Assembly (NCBI RefSeq): GCF_016756495.1
Contig: NZ_AP023244.1
Span: forward strand, 124,001 to 188,000
Source of the DNA: Mesorhizobium sp. 113-3-3
GTDB taxonomy: Bacteria; Pseudomonadota; Alphaproteobacteria; Rhizobiales; Rhizobiaceae
Direction: 5' to 3'
DNA: 64,000 bases
Part shown: one piece after another, positions 47,233 through 55,752 of the stretch
Numbering within the stretch: the first letter of the stretch is position 1
How the letters are laid out: each line of letters begins with the position of its first letter
Program-made: the position numbers and the translations under genes
The notes under the pieces: model-generated
The model's database searches: none
The model's input: the letters and a program-made list of their open reading frames with translations, nothing else
Told to the model about the DNA's origin: nothing

Positions 47233-47249
47233 TCTATCAATTATATAGA
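47233..47249. promoter_or_regulatory. TCTA-N9-TAGA dyad upstream of ssuA
   Basis: The site extends to a perfect 6-base dyad, GTCTAT (47232-47237) and ATAGAC (47245-47250) with a 7-base spacer, 50 bp before the ssuA start. It contains TCTATCAATT, identical to the site at sbp. It is the best-conserved of the four dyads and a likely operator. Confidence 0.6.
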
Positions 47250-47397
47250 CGATAAAGTATCGGATGCTGTTCTTTGCCACCCAAGGGAAACGCTGTTCGC
47301 CTCAGTGCGCATTTTGAGGGCACGCGTCGCTCGACAGCGACGGGAAGGGCCGTCACAAAGCTGCCGCTTGTTTTAGCGAGACGGGAGGAAGGCTGTG

Positions 47398-47817
47398 TCA
47401 GCTTTCCGGCGGTGACTGGCGGCCGCAGATCGTGACGATTGCGGAACTGCCCCATGCGGCACGAGGCGAGAACGTGATGGAGTAGTCACGGCTGCTGGGC
47501 GCCGGGCCGAACCAGAAATAGGGGGAGGCGCTTTTCCACTCCGGCAGGTCCATTGCCGGTGACCGGTCCTCATCGGCGGCCGGTGTCGGCAAGCCGTCCC
47601 GGCCGACGGTGATCATCGATACGCCGACATAGCTCCCGGCCTTGAAGCGGCCGATAAACTCGACGGCGTCGCCAATGTAGCGAAAGCAGCCGTCGCTTTG
47701 GCCGAGCTTGAATCGCTGGCTTGGGATAGGTTGAGAAGGCTCTTCCTGGGCGCTGGCTTGCGTCGGCAGGAAGGTGCCAGTCACCGCGTTGAACGCCACT
47801 ACATGCCTGAAACCCAT
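47398..47817 (-). CDS. Hypothetical secreted protein
   Basis: A 139-residue product from the ATG at 47817 with a short signal-like N-terminus (MGFRHVVAFNAVTGTFLPTQ, then ASAQEE). The rest has two Cys (SDGCFRYIGD and VTICGR) and no recognised domain. The frame is open slightly upstream to 47856. It is followed by and follows similar small exported proteins on the same strand, suggesting a run of related unknown genes. Confidence 0.45.
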   Translation of the reverse strand: MGFRHVVAFNAVTGTFLPTQASAQEEPSQPIPSQRFKLGQSDGCFRYIGDAVEFIGRFKAGSYVGVSMITVGRDGLPTPAADEDRSPAMDLPEWKSASPYFWFGPAPSSRDYSITFSPRAAWGSSAIVTICGRQSPPES

Positions 47818-47824
47818 GGCAACC

Positions 47825-48043
47825 CTATTGCACCGTATCTGACCTCGGCCGCACACCAGTCGCCATGTATTCCACGAACTGGAGGGCGGCCATGAGCGTG
47901 TTCACATCGTTCACGTAGGACGCGGCGGCTTCGATCTCGTCAAAGATCGGAACCAGCTTGTGAGCGATAGCGGCTTGCTTGTCCGGCAAGCCGTCTATCT
48001 GGCGCAGAAGTGCTGCCCTGGCTTCATCGCGGGTCAAAACCAT
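47825..48043 (-). CDS. Small hypothetical helical protein
   Basis: A 72-residue product, MVLTRDEARAALLRQIDGLP onwards, rich in Ala/Leu/Asp and probably helical, with no signal peptide. It ends seven bases before the next gene on the same strand. No family recognised; coding likelihood comes from amino-acid composition and tight packing. Confidence 0.5.
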   Translation of the reverse strand: MVLTRDEARAALLRQIDGLPDKQAAIAHKLVPIFDEIEAAASYVNDVNTLMAALQFVEYMATGVRPRSDTVQ

Positions 48044-48076
48044 TCAACTCCCGCTCCTGGCGCACTCGGATAAGGC

Positions 48077-48298
48077 TCATCTGGCTTTCCCAGCCAGGAG
48101 CGTTAGCGCCCCCAAGACTGCGCCGGCGACAAGCCCAACCACGGCATAAATTGCAATGTGGCTCACTATGGCTGACTGATAGGTGGCGTCGGGGTCAGCG
48201 GTCGCCAGCATCGACAATGCAGGTTGTGGTTCCGTCAGAAACCCGACGCCGGCCCCGACCAGAGCGCCTACAATGCCAAGGCCTATGGCTTTGTTCAT
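48077..48298 (-). CDS. Small two-helix membrane protein
   Basis: A 73-residue product with two hydrophobic segments: KAIGLGIVGALVGAGVGF at the N-terminus and IYAVVGLVAGAVLGALTLLA at the C-terminus. Gly-rich helices of this sort occur in small inner-membrane proteins. GGAG lies at normal distance from the ATG at 48298. Function unknown. Confidence 0.55.
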   Translation of the reverse strand: MNKAIGLGIVGALVGAGVGFLTEPQPALSMLATADPDATYQSAIVSHIAIYAVVGLVAGAVLGALTLLAGKAR

Positions 48299-48324
48299 GA
48301 AATCTCTCCTCAGCAGATGTGGAC

Positions 48325-48693
48325 TTATGGTTTGAAAACAATCTTGTGGCGAAGGGTATCGCTCGGCACGTACCAGGATGCCTGAATGTCGTAGCAAACT
48401 GCGGCGGCTCCCCTGTTGGCGACGTCGCCAGGGAGGTCGATATCCCTTACATGCCGGTATTTCCCTTCTTTCTTAAGTTGATCGGCGGTGAATCCGCCGG
48501 CGGCGAAATAAGCTGCAAGCTTGGCATGGTCCACGGCGAGGCCTGGGCAGTTAGTCTCGGCATATTCGGTGATAGCCAAGGTTGCGGCCGCTTCGCCCAA
48601 CTTTGGAGGCTGGGCGTGAGCAGCGGTGACCCCGGTCGCCGCCACCAGGACGGCGAACGCAAGGGCGGCCAGTCTAACATTGTGCATGGTCAT
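48325..48693 (-). CDS. Hypothetical secreted protein
   Basis: A 122-residue protein with a clear signal peptide (RLAALAFAVLVAATGVTAAH, cleavage near AHA) and two Cys in the mature part (ETNCPGLAVD, AAVCYDIQ) that could form a disulfide. No domain recognised. It is part of a run of small exported proteins on the minus strand from 47.4 to 51.0 kb. Confidence 0.6.
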   Translation of the reverse strand: MTMHNVRLAALAFAVLVAATGVTAAHAQPPKLGEAAATLAITEYAETNCPGLAVDHAKLAAYFAAGGFTADQLKKEGKYRHVRDIDLPGDVANRGAAAVCYDIQASWYVPSDTLRHKIVFKP

Positions 48694-48744
48694 GGGGATT
48701 CTCCGATGGTTTGGGTCAGATCGACAAAGGAGCTCGGAAATGCT

Positions 48745-49305
48745 TCAGAGCCGGGTCAATTGCATCGCATACTCGCACCCGGTGACCCGCAAGCTGGAGC
48801 CGGTGAGCTGGTAGTCACACATCGCGGACGAAATGCCGATCATACCGGGGTCGGGCTCGAGTTTCAGGCGATTGCCCGAATAGGTGCTCCATTTCCAGAT
48901 CGCTTGAGTTCCTCGAATAAAGATGACAGCAGTGCCGTCGCCAAGAAACTCGACCGTGCTGCCGTTCGGATCCCTGTACTTGCCCTCGATGCTGGCGACC
49001 GATGGCATGACAGAGTTGAAGTTTGGCGGTCGGATCAGGCCAAACCCGATACCGAGGATCACACTGATCAGAGATAAGGCCACGGCTGCGAAAGCTTGGT
49101 GGCGGACCAGGGCGCGTTCTTCGGGGCCGGCGCCTGCCGCGAGCCCGCTCCTGTAAGTCCGATAGGCGACATAGGCGAAGAAGGCAGCGGGGAGAAAACG
49201 AATGCCGAACAGGCTGATATTGTAGGAATTCGGAACAAAGAACGGAAAGAAGATCAGCGCGGCGATGCCCCACGCTATGGTCGGAATCTTGATTGTGTTT
49301 TGCAT
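48745..49305 (-). CDS. Hypothetical membrane protein with C-terminal beta domain
   Basis: A 186-residue product from the ATG at 49305. Three hydrophobic segments occupy the N-terminal 100 residues (AWGIAALIFFPFFVP, FLPAAFFAYVAYRTY, AFAAVALSLISVILGIGFGL). A soluble part follows with SIEGKYRDPNGSTVEFLGDG, which looks like a small beta-barrel or lipocalin-like strand pattern. Two Cys near the end (MCDYQL, GCEYAM). Function unknown. Confidence 0.55.
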   Translation of the reverse strand: MQNTIKIPTIAWGIAALIFFPFFVPNSYNISLFGIRFLPAAFFAYVAYRTYRSGLAAGAGPEERALVRHQAFAAVALSLISVILGIGFGLIRPPNFNSVMPSVASIEGKYRDPNGSTVEFLGDGTAVIFIRGTQAIWKWSTYSGNRLKLEPDPGMIGISSAMCDYQLTGSSLRVTGCEYAMQLTRL

Positions 49306-49381
49306 GGCGGTAACCTCGGGAGAAGAGCTGGACAGTCGTCTGCGCGGTAAAGCGATCGACGCAGTCAGGGGACAGGGCGCG

Positions 49382-49746
49382 TCATTGCTTGACGAGCGCG
49401 ATACTCGGCCCGACGTCATCCCAACCGTAAAAGCATGTCGGCGGCTCGATGGTCAGCGAGGTGCCGGCGATCGTCGCCTTGCACCGTCTCGAAAAGCCAG
49501 CGGGATAGGTGATCTGGAGCTCGCCGCTCTGGAGAAACGACCAATCGGCCCTGGAGGTAGAGGTGTTGCTGTTGAGGAAGAACACGTCCCCGCCCATTTT
49601 GAATTCCGCGAAAAACCGGCGCTGGCTTGGGTCAAGGTAGGGCTCTCCCACCGTCCAACGATTTCGTTTTTCAGGTTAGCTGCGAATGGATTGCAAGCGG
49701 ACAGAATCCCGACCGCGAGGAGAGGCAAGGCTATGCTACGTCGCAA
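49382..49746 (-). pseudogene. Small lipoprotein, frameshifted
   Basis: One frame gives a lipoprotein signal, MRRSIALPLLAVGILSAC, with lipobox LSAC, then NPFAANLKNEIVGRW. Coding sense changes frame near 49650 and continues as GEPYLDPSQRRFFAEFK to LQSGELQITYPAGFSRRCKA and the stop at 49382. A one-base change restores about 120 residues. No family recognised; the mature part resembles the beta-rich end of the 48745 product in style. Confidence 0.55.
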
Positions 49747-49793
49747 GGGAGCACCTATTTTGGGGGGAACTGCGCAAGGGCTTCAACGGACGC

Positions 49794-50197
49794 TTATCGC
49801 TTCTCCAACATGGCGTTGTAGAAATCGCCCTCGAAGCCCTTTGCTTCGGCCTGTGACTTTATCCAGTCGCAGTCCATCGCCTGGCCCATGCAGAACACCG
49901 CGCCGTAGCTCGGCCAGTTGAAGGGCCAAGCGATGTCGCGTGGCCGGTCTCCTTGATTGTAGCCTGAAGGTCAAACTTGAACTTTTTGGCGTTCAACTGG
50001 CCTGTGATGGTGTCGATGGTGTTGGAGGTCCAGGTCTCTTTGTTGAGCAGAATGAGGATCAGGCTGGGATTTGCTTGCTTCGTCACTTGATCAACAAAAC
50101 CAACGATGTCTTTGGCAGCGCTGGGCAATGCCGACACCAATAGGCTGGCGGCGACAGCCGCGAGGCGAAGAGTCAGGGCGCACGAAATCATGTTCAA
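49794..50197 (-). pseudogene. Hypothetical secreted protein, frameshifted
   Basis: The N-terminal frame has a signal peptide (LRLAAVAASLLVSALPSAAK) and continues through IVGFVDQVTKQANPSLILIL and LNAKKFKFDLQATIKETGHA. At about 49935 sense moves to another frame, DIAWPFNWPSYGAVFCMGQA and DCDWIKSQAEAKGFEGDFYN, ending at 49794. One indel restores about 134 residues. No family recognised. Confidence 0.5.
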
Positions 50198-50223
50198 GAT
50201 CGTCCTCGTTTGTTGTGGAATGT

Positions 50224-51039
50224 CTAAAGCTTGGGTGCGGCGGCGTGGGCGTCGCGGATCTTTTTGGCCGCGCTCTCGACCGATTTCTCGAATTGAGCCC
50301 GTCGATCGTCGTCGGCGTGTGTCCCGGCCTCGTCGATAAGGACATAGGTGACGGCCTTCACGTGGTCGCCGTCAGTAGCCATGCCGACCAGCATTTGATG
50401 GTCCTGAGCATATTTCTCGACCGCCTGGCCGTTGCTCCAGTACCACTCCATCTTGGTTTTGCTGTCGCGGCTGGGTGGTCCGTATTTCTGGATGATCGCC
50501 GCGCGAAGCGTCTCCACCAGCGGGCCCATGCCACCCTTGTACGTGACGAAGCGCCGGACATCCGTTGAGCGCTGACCTGTCAGCGGAGAGGAAAATTCGA
50601 CCCTCATGCTTTGGTCGGCGGAGGCGTCCGATGGCCCGGACCAAACGATGTTGGTGAAGTATCGGTTCGGACCGGACGCGACAATCTCGACGCTGTTGTA
50701 CTCCTCCTCCAGTAGGAAGCGATTTGACGGGCTTTCGTTGGAGAAATTCTGGCCGGTCAAGATCTTGCGGACGTCATCGACCGTTTGGCCGAGACCTATC
50801 CCAAGGAAGTCAGCAGCCTGGCCATTGGGCCTGAACAATTGTGACGGTAGGCTGACGGCCGGCACCGTCACATCAAGGGAAAGTTTCTCTTGAGAGAAGG
50901 CGGGCGCGGCAGCTAGCGCCAATGCGAACGCCAGCGACAAAATCCGGGATCGCTTTACGACTACCTCAAGGCCACTGACCGGGTGGCGCTCGGGAATCGG
51001 CTGGGCCACGACGAAGGACAAGGCTGCGCTACGTCTCAA
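50224..51039 (-). CDS. Hypothetical secreted protein
   Basis: A 271-residue frame. A strong signal peptide (SRILSLAFALALAAAPAFSQ) lies at about residues 31-50, not at the start, and the frame begins with TTG at 51039. No ATG or GTG lies just before the signal, so either the TTG is used with a long leader or the true start has been lost. The mature part includes GIGLGQTVDDVRKIL and TLRAAIIQKYGPPS. Function unknown. Confidence 0.5.
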   Translation of the reverse strand: MRRSAALSFVVAQPIPERHPVSGLEVVVKRSRILSLAFALALAAAPAFSQEKLSLDVTVPAVSLPSQLFRPNGQAADFLGIGLGQTVDDVRKILTGQNFSNESPSNRFLLEEEYNSVEIVASGPNRYFTNIVWSGPSDASADQSMRVEFSSPLTGQRSTDVRRFVTYKGGMGPLVETLRAAIIQKYGPPSRDSKTKMEWYWSNGQAVEKYAQDHQMLVGMATDGDHVKAVTYVLIDEAGTHADDDRRAQFEKSVESAAKKIRDAHAAAPKL

Positions 51040-51083
51040 CGGTGCATCTGTAGTGAGGAAGCTGGAGAGACGGCAGGTTTATG

Positions 51084-51226
51084 CAGAAATCACGACTTTT
51101 GCGCGCGCCTGCGGATGGCGCGCGCATTGGGTTTTCTGCACATATTTTTAGCAAAATAGCTGTCAGGTAAGCCCAAAAAAAGGCAAATATTACTCCCGAC
51201 GACTCTTGCAAAAGTCGTGATTTCTG
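51084..51226. repeat. 19-bp perfect inverted repeats upstream of the serine recombinase
   Basis: The 19 bases at 51084-51102 and those at 51208-51226 are perfect inverted copies, 105 bases apart. Just inside the left copy is another perfect dyad (51101-51109 and 51117-51125, GCGCGCGCC arms). The right copy ends 24 bases before the recombinase ATG. This fits a recombination (res-like) site or the end of a mobile element acted on by the recombinase. Confidence 0.6.
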
Positions 51227-51250
51227 AAGCAACGCAGGAGACACAAGTGA

Positions 51251-52027
51251 ATGAAATACGGCTATGCGCGGGTGTCGACCGAAGCGCAGGACTTGGCCGC
51301 CCAGATTGAACGCCTGCAGACGGCTGGCTGCGAGAAGATTTTCTTTGAAAAGCGTAGCGGCAAGGATGCGGACCGCCCCCGATTGCAGCGGCTGTTAAGA
51401 TCCCTGAAGCCGGGCGACGTCGTCTATGCCGTCGTCAGCGACCGCATGGCGCGGGACCCCTTTGATATGCTGAACATCCTCAGGACCGTGACATCGGCCG
51501 GCGCCGGGCTGCGCCTGCTGGACGAGCCCTTTATCGACACCACGTCGGAGATGTCGGACCTCGTACTTTTCCTTGTCGGCTGGGCCGCCAAATGGCAACG
51601 GCGCAGGATCCTGGAAAACACGTCGAATGGCCGCGCCCGCGCCAAGGCCATGGGCGTCAAGTTCGGCCGCAAGCCAAAGCTCTCGCAGGAGCAGCGGCGA
51701 GAGGCATTGGCGCGGCTGGCCGCCGGGAAGGCGAGGGGCGAGGTTGCCCATAGCTACAATGTCAGCAACAGCACGATGTCAGCAACAGCACGATTTCGCG
51801 GCTGCATCCGTAAAAGGATGTCCCACGCTTCTTCATACCTTGGCCTTTCGCCAACCGGCCCACCATGCTTCCCATTCGGAGCAGAACCATCGCTCCCCAC
51901 GCCCAGGGTCTATCCGCGTGGCCAGGTAATATTCCTGGCCCGGCACGTGATAAATATGCTCGCCGCGCTCCTTGATATTTCCCTTGATGCTGCAACCGGC
52001 CTTGCGCGCCGAGGCCTCACTCGATGA
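51251..52027 (+). CDS. Serine recombinase (resolvase/invertase family) with altered C-terminus
   Basis: Catalyses site-specific recombination through a Ser-DNA intermediate. The catalytic domain is complete: YGYARVSTEAQDLAAQ with the nucleophile Ser in RVST, FEKRSGKDADRPRLQRLL and SDRMARDPFD. A normal product would have about 187 residues. A 17-base tandem duplication at 51761-51794 shifts the frame in the C-terminal HTH: with one copy the protein would end SNSTISRLHP at 51813, but here it gains about 70 unrelated residues. DNA binding is probably impaired. GGAG precedes the ATG. Confidence 0.85.
   Translation: MKYGYARVSTEAQDLAAQIERLQTAGCEKIFFEKRSGKDADRPRLQRLLRSLKPGDVVYAVVSDRMARDPFDMLNILRTVTSAGAGLRLLDEPFIDTTSEMSDLVLFLVGWAAKWQRRRILENTSNGRARAKAMGVKFGRKPKLSQEQRREALARLAAGKARGEVAHSYNVSNSTMSATARFRGCIRKRMSHASSYLGLSPTGPPCFPFGAEPSLPTPRVYPRGQVIFLARHVINMLAALLDISLDAATGLARRGLTR
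51761..51794 (+). repeat. 17-bp tandem duplication inside the recombinase gene
   Basis: Positions 51761-51777 and 51778-51794 are identical 17-base units. Because 17 is not a multiple of three, the duplication shifts the frame inside the HTH region. Removing one unit restores a standard resolvase ending. Confidence 0.9.
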
Positions 52028-52144
52028 CGCGCCGGAGTGAACGGTCGGAAGCCGCGGCCGGTTGTCAGCCGGGACATAGGCGGCAGACGAAATCCCAAGC
52101 AGCGCAAGAACGATTGCAAGACGGGCTTTGAGAAGCGTGCGCCA
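51833..52144 (-). pseudogene. Secreted protein with sunset-like C-terminal motif, start lost
   Basis: An open frame of 103 residues, antisense to the shifted tail of the recombinase. It reads LKARLAIVLALLGISSAAYV (signal-like), then CSIKGNIKERGEHIYHVPGQ and RGERWFCSEWEAWWAGWRKA, the conserved C-terminal motif of small exported Rhizobiales proteins often annotated sunset-domain. A stop lies immediately upstream in frame and no start codon is available. An ATG in another frame about 20 bases up (MAQPANTIV) suggests a one-base loss. Confidence 0.6.
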
Positions 52145-52269
52145 CTATGGTGTTCGCCGGTTGCGCCATGGCTGAACCGCATTCCCCATCACCATCTCTC
52201 CCCTAGGGAAGGATGCGTCTGCCAAGGCAAAAAGTCCAGCAGTCGCGAGCAAGCAGGGAGGTTGGATCT

Positions 52270-52791
52270 TCACCCCGGTGTCTTGACAGCTGGCCTGCGG
52301 CCGAGACCAGCAGACTTTGCAAGGCGAGAACGCTGGGCAGCATAGTTGGGCGCCACCATCGGATAGTCAGGGGTAAGTCCCCATTTAGCTCTATAATCTT
52401 CGGGTGTCAGGCCGAAATGGACTTTGAGATGCCGCTTAAGCGACTTGTATTTTTTTCCGTCCTCTAAGCAGATGATATAGTCGGGAAACACGGACCGCTT
52501 GGGGTTGACTGCCGGAACGAGCCTGGGGCCCTCTGCATCAGGCGGTAGCACAACAATCCCCCTCAACGCGGAATTGACACTAGCGATCAAATCCGGAAGT
52601 CCGGCAACAGGGGTCGCATTCATCCGGACGTAAGCCGCGACAATATCTGCCGTAAGGGCCAGCAAATCCACGCCTGGCTCCTCGGCAAGCTCCTCATCCA
52701 CGTTTATGAGCTCAGTATTCTCCTCAATCACTCCTGCCTGTTCACTATTGTTGTCTTCTGCGCTTGTGCGTTCGGTGTTGTTGTCAGTCAT
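52270..52791 (-). CDS. MucR/Ros-family transcriptional regulator
   Basis: A 173-residue regulator. The N-terminal part is acidic and variable. The conserved region begins LTADIVAAYVRMNATPVAGL and runs through DYIICLEDGKKYKSLKRHLK, HFGLTPEDYRAKWGL and DYPMVAPNYAAQRSRLAKSA. In Ros the zinc finger uses two Cys; here the second is replaced (CLED), as in MucR-type members. MucR/Ros proteins repress exopolysaccharide, motility and symbiosis genes. The ATG at 52791 is seven bases after GGAG. It lies within accessory DNA, so it may serve the element rather than the core genome. Confidence 0.85.
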   Translation of the reverse strand: MTDNNTERTSAEDNNSEQAGVIEENTELINVDEELAEEPGVDLLALTADIVAAYVRMNATPVAGLPDLIASVNSALRGIVVLPPDAEGPRLVPAVNPKRSVFPDYIICLEDGKKYKSLKRHLKVHFGLTPEDYRAKWGLTPDYPMVAPNYAAQRSRLAKSAGLGRRPAVKTPG

Positions 52792-53013
52792 AATCATGCT
52801 CCTTGCTTTCTGTAAGCCTTCGAGTTCGAGAAGTGTTGGCGATGCGCGGTGCAAATTGAAGGCATCATCTCTGAAGGCGTTAACTGCACATTCCCATTGG
52901 GTCTAATTGCGGCCGTCGAAGGGCTGGTATCTTTTTTACTTCGAGTACGAATGATTTAGGATCGAACCTAACCTTTCAACGATGATTACGTGCTGTCCAA
53001 GTTAGGGCAGGGC

Positions 53014-53247
53014 CTAGATCGGCGGGCCATTCTTTTCGCCAGTGCGCCCGCCTCCGGAATCCGCCCGGGTTAGATGCCAAGTTGCCCGAATTCGATCGCT
53101 GACTTCCAGGTAAGCCATCTCGACCAAATAGGTCAGGAGGCTCTCACCGTCTGTCAGCGCTGTCTGACGAATTTGTCTCAACATCGCCTGGGCATGGTGC
53201 AAGTTCTGCAACTTTCTGGACTGTTTCACTGGGATCCCGGCTTTCAA
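53014..53247 (-). CDS. Small hypothetical helical protein
   Basis: A 77-residue frame with ALTDGESLLTYLVEMAYLEV in the middle, a pattern common in small Rhizobiales proteins of unknown function. No signal peptide. The start is uncertain (53247 or the ATG of MLRQIRQ at 53184). The interval to the transposase has no other gene. Confidence 0.4.
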   Translation of the reverse strand: MKAGIPVKQSRKLQNLHHAQAMLRQIRQTALTDGESLLTYLVEMAYLEVSDRIRATWHLTRADSGGGRTGEKNGPPI

Positions 53248-53474
53248 AGGGCGTTCTCCTCAACGACAAACTGAAACTCGCTCTAACCGGAAACCCGATC
53301 CTCGGAGCGCTTCCGGCTACGCCTTTGCTCAGGTCGGATGTCTTGATCGACATATCGTCATCGATGACGGCATTTTGTCGCATGACCACCTCATTTTCTC
53401 CCAATCCAAGCGAATCCGGCTGTCTTGTCGGCCCTGTTTTGGAAGACGGGTGGATCTCGTTTTCACGGATAATT

Positions 53475-54785
53475 TCATGATGGAAACCTCACGCTACTAT
53501 TGCGTTTTGACCGGCAAGGGCTTGCGGCTACGTTCGCGGGTTGATCCTGCCATGGGACGGCGGCCGCGGCGCCGAGCGATCCCGGCTTCGGTTTCCTGGA
53601 AGGCTTTGGTAAGCGTTCGAAGCGGCGGCTCGTTTCCATGAGCCTTCCGACCCCTTCCGAGGGCTCGAGGCTCGCCTTGTGACGAACGGTCGACACCATC
53701 GCGAATGCAAGCATGACGAGCGAGACGTGGCGATGCCACCCGTGCCAAGAACGGGTTTCGTTATGGTCGAGACCCAGTTCGTTCTTCGCTGTGCGTAGGC
53801 CTTCCTCGATAAGCCTGCAGCATTGGTGCACGGAGATAAGGGTTTCGATCTCGGTTCCCACTGGAGACCACGTTGAAAAGTAGCTGAGAGCCTGGTTCGC
53901 ACTACGTCGGATCAAGAGCCCTGCGGTCCAGAGGCCTGCGACGTCCGTGTCAGTGAACGGGCAGTAAGCCCATGATTCAGAGTCTTGTAGCGCCTCTCCC
54001 GGGGGGAAGCTCCGCCAAACGGAGCGATCGAGGTTCCGTGCGATATCTTCGGCCGTTCCTCCTTCCGGAAGAAAGCGATTTCGGAAAGCGAAATGATGGT
54101 TTGCGCTAACGGCGAGCACGTATCCCTTGGACCAGCGTCGTAGGGCCATCTCGATGTCGACGCCACTGTAGACCAAGTCGACCGCTACCCAACTGAAGGG
54201 TACGTCGGCTGCGACGATGCGCGCGATCATATCAAGTGCCAGGCGGGACTTTGTCGCGAAAGTCCTGCCCGCAGGCACGTGGGCCCGCGCCAGGCGGGCA
54301 GGGTCTTCCGTCCAGGCCCTCGGCAGATACAGCACGCGATCGACGAAAGCATTCCCGTGCTTGGATGCATAGGCGGCGAACACGCCGATCTGGCAGTTGG
54401 CCATCTTGCCCGTCGAGACATTGACCTGCCGCGCAACCCCACAGGACGTCTTGCCTTGCTTGACGAAACCCGTCTCATCGATCACTAGGACCGCTTCGGC
54501 GTCAGCCAACGTTTCGAGGGCATATCCGCGCACAATGTCGCGCAGGGCGTCCGCGTCCCATCTGCCCCTTCCGAGAATGGCCTGTTGGCGCCACGGCCCG
54601 GGGTCACCGGCAGCCTCGGCGCGCATCCACCCGGTTTTGCGATGCGCATCCCGGAGCAGGCCTTCAAGGAACAGTCCGGCCGAAATCGCCACACGTTCCT
54701 GAGGGAAAAGTCTCCTGATCCGGGACTTCACCTCGCGCAGCGCCGAGGCCCATATCTCTAGTGTCATTTCAATCGATTCAACCAT
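53475..54785 (-). mobile_element. IS701-like transposase
   Basis: A 436-residue DDE transposase of the IS701 type. LVIDETGFVKQGKTSCGVAR holds the first catalytic Asp, WVAVDLVYSGVDIEM the second and KNELGLDHNETRSWHGWHRH the Glu. ANCQIGVFAAYASKHG and LYLPRAWTEDP are further family marks. The last 60 residues do not look like the usual C-terminal helix of the family, so the 3' end may be frameshifted. I could not find convincing terminal inverted repeats or a target duplication. Start at 54785 or 54767. Confidence 0.8.
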
Positions 54786-54839
54786 TGTCAATAACCCCCC
54801 TCTGGCCGCCCGGCACAGAATCGAAAAAAACAACTAGTT

Positions 54840-55752
54840 CACCTGTGAAACGCAATTGTAATACTGGTCTGGTGCTCCGTTGTTTTTTATCTATAACAGT
54901 AGTGCCGTGGCGACAATTTGGGCCGCGCACAACTCTCACATTCTCTTGTTAAGGACAAGCTTGACTTAACAACTGGTGATTGCCATAACCACGATGCAAT
55001 CGAGAATGCAAGCATCGCAACGAAGGATAAACGTGAGATTGGCTTTACGGCCTGCGCTAAAACATTAGCTGTGCGTAATAAGCTTTGAGCAGCCGTAGAG
55101 AAGAAGCTTATTATCAACGAATAGACGAAGCAAAAGGTGGCAACCTAATTTGCAACGCTGACGTTTAAACAGGACTTCATACATGATTGTATGAAGTCTT
55201 GTTTTATCAACTTTGTCAGTATGTAATTCGCGCCTCGTGGGGGAGTCCCTTGGGCGCTGAAGTTAGCACATGGCATGAACTAGCCTGCATCTCAGTGCAG
55301 TCTATCTCTGTTCGAGTGCACCAAGCGGTTGCAGAAGAGTACTAGCGAAATAAAGAGAAGACATCTGGCATGACCGGGGGTTCGATGGTGCGAGGCTTGC
55401 GAAGATTTATGGTCAACGCAAGGGAGGCCTTTTCGAGAGGCCCACGCTTGCGACGGCGTTTGTTGATCAACGGGTGAGCATGCCCACTACGATGCAATGA
55501 GAACAGGAAATCGGGCTGCGGTGATGAGCTGTCCGAAGCACAGCCTCTCGACGGCAGCGGCGGGCGTCAAAAACATTCGCGCCACATGGACGACCAGCCA
55601 GCCCACGGATGGACACGCCTGACACCCTGAAGTCGGTCAATAGTCGATAACGTTATCGCTCGCAGATTTTCTTCCCGGTTGGGCCCTCTGCGCCGGGGAG
55701 TTGGACTCCAGCTGCGATGTTTAGCTGTTACTAATATGATATTAGCTTTGCG
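54840..55752. other. Long intergenic region with one hairpin, no gene seen
   Basis: About 900 bases of lower GC than the surroundings, with stops in all frames and no plausible gene. The only clear structure is GACTTCATACA (55173-55183) pairing perfectly with TGTATGAAGTC (55188-55198) around a 4-base loop and followed by TTGTTTT, a weak intrinsic terminator on the plus strand. Confidence 0.5.

Noticed and set aside
45812..47248. A 478-residue plus-strand frame opposite ssuA/ssuC
   Set aside because: Antisense to recognised transporter genes; no plausible ribosome binding site or domain.
53400..54900. Terminal inverted repeats of the IS701-like element
   Set aside because: I compared the flanks by eye and found no pair of convincing inverted ends, so I report only the transposase gene.
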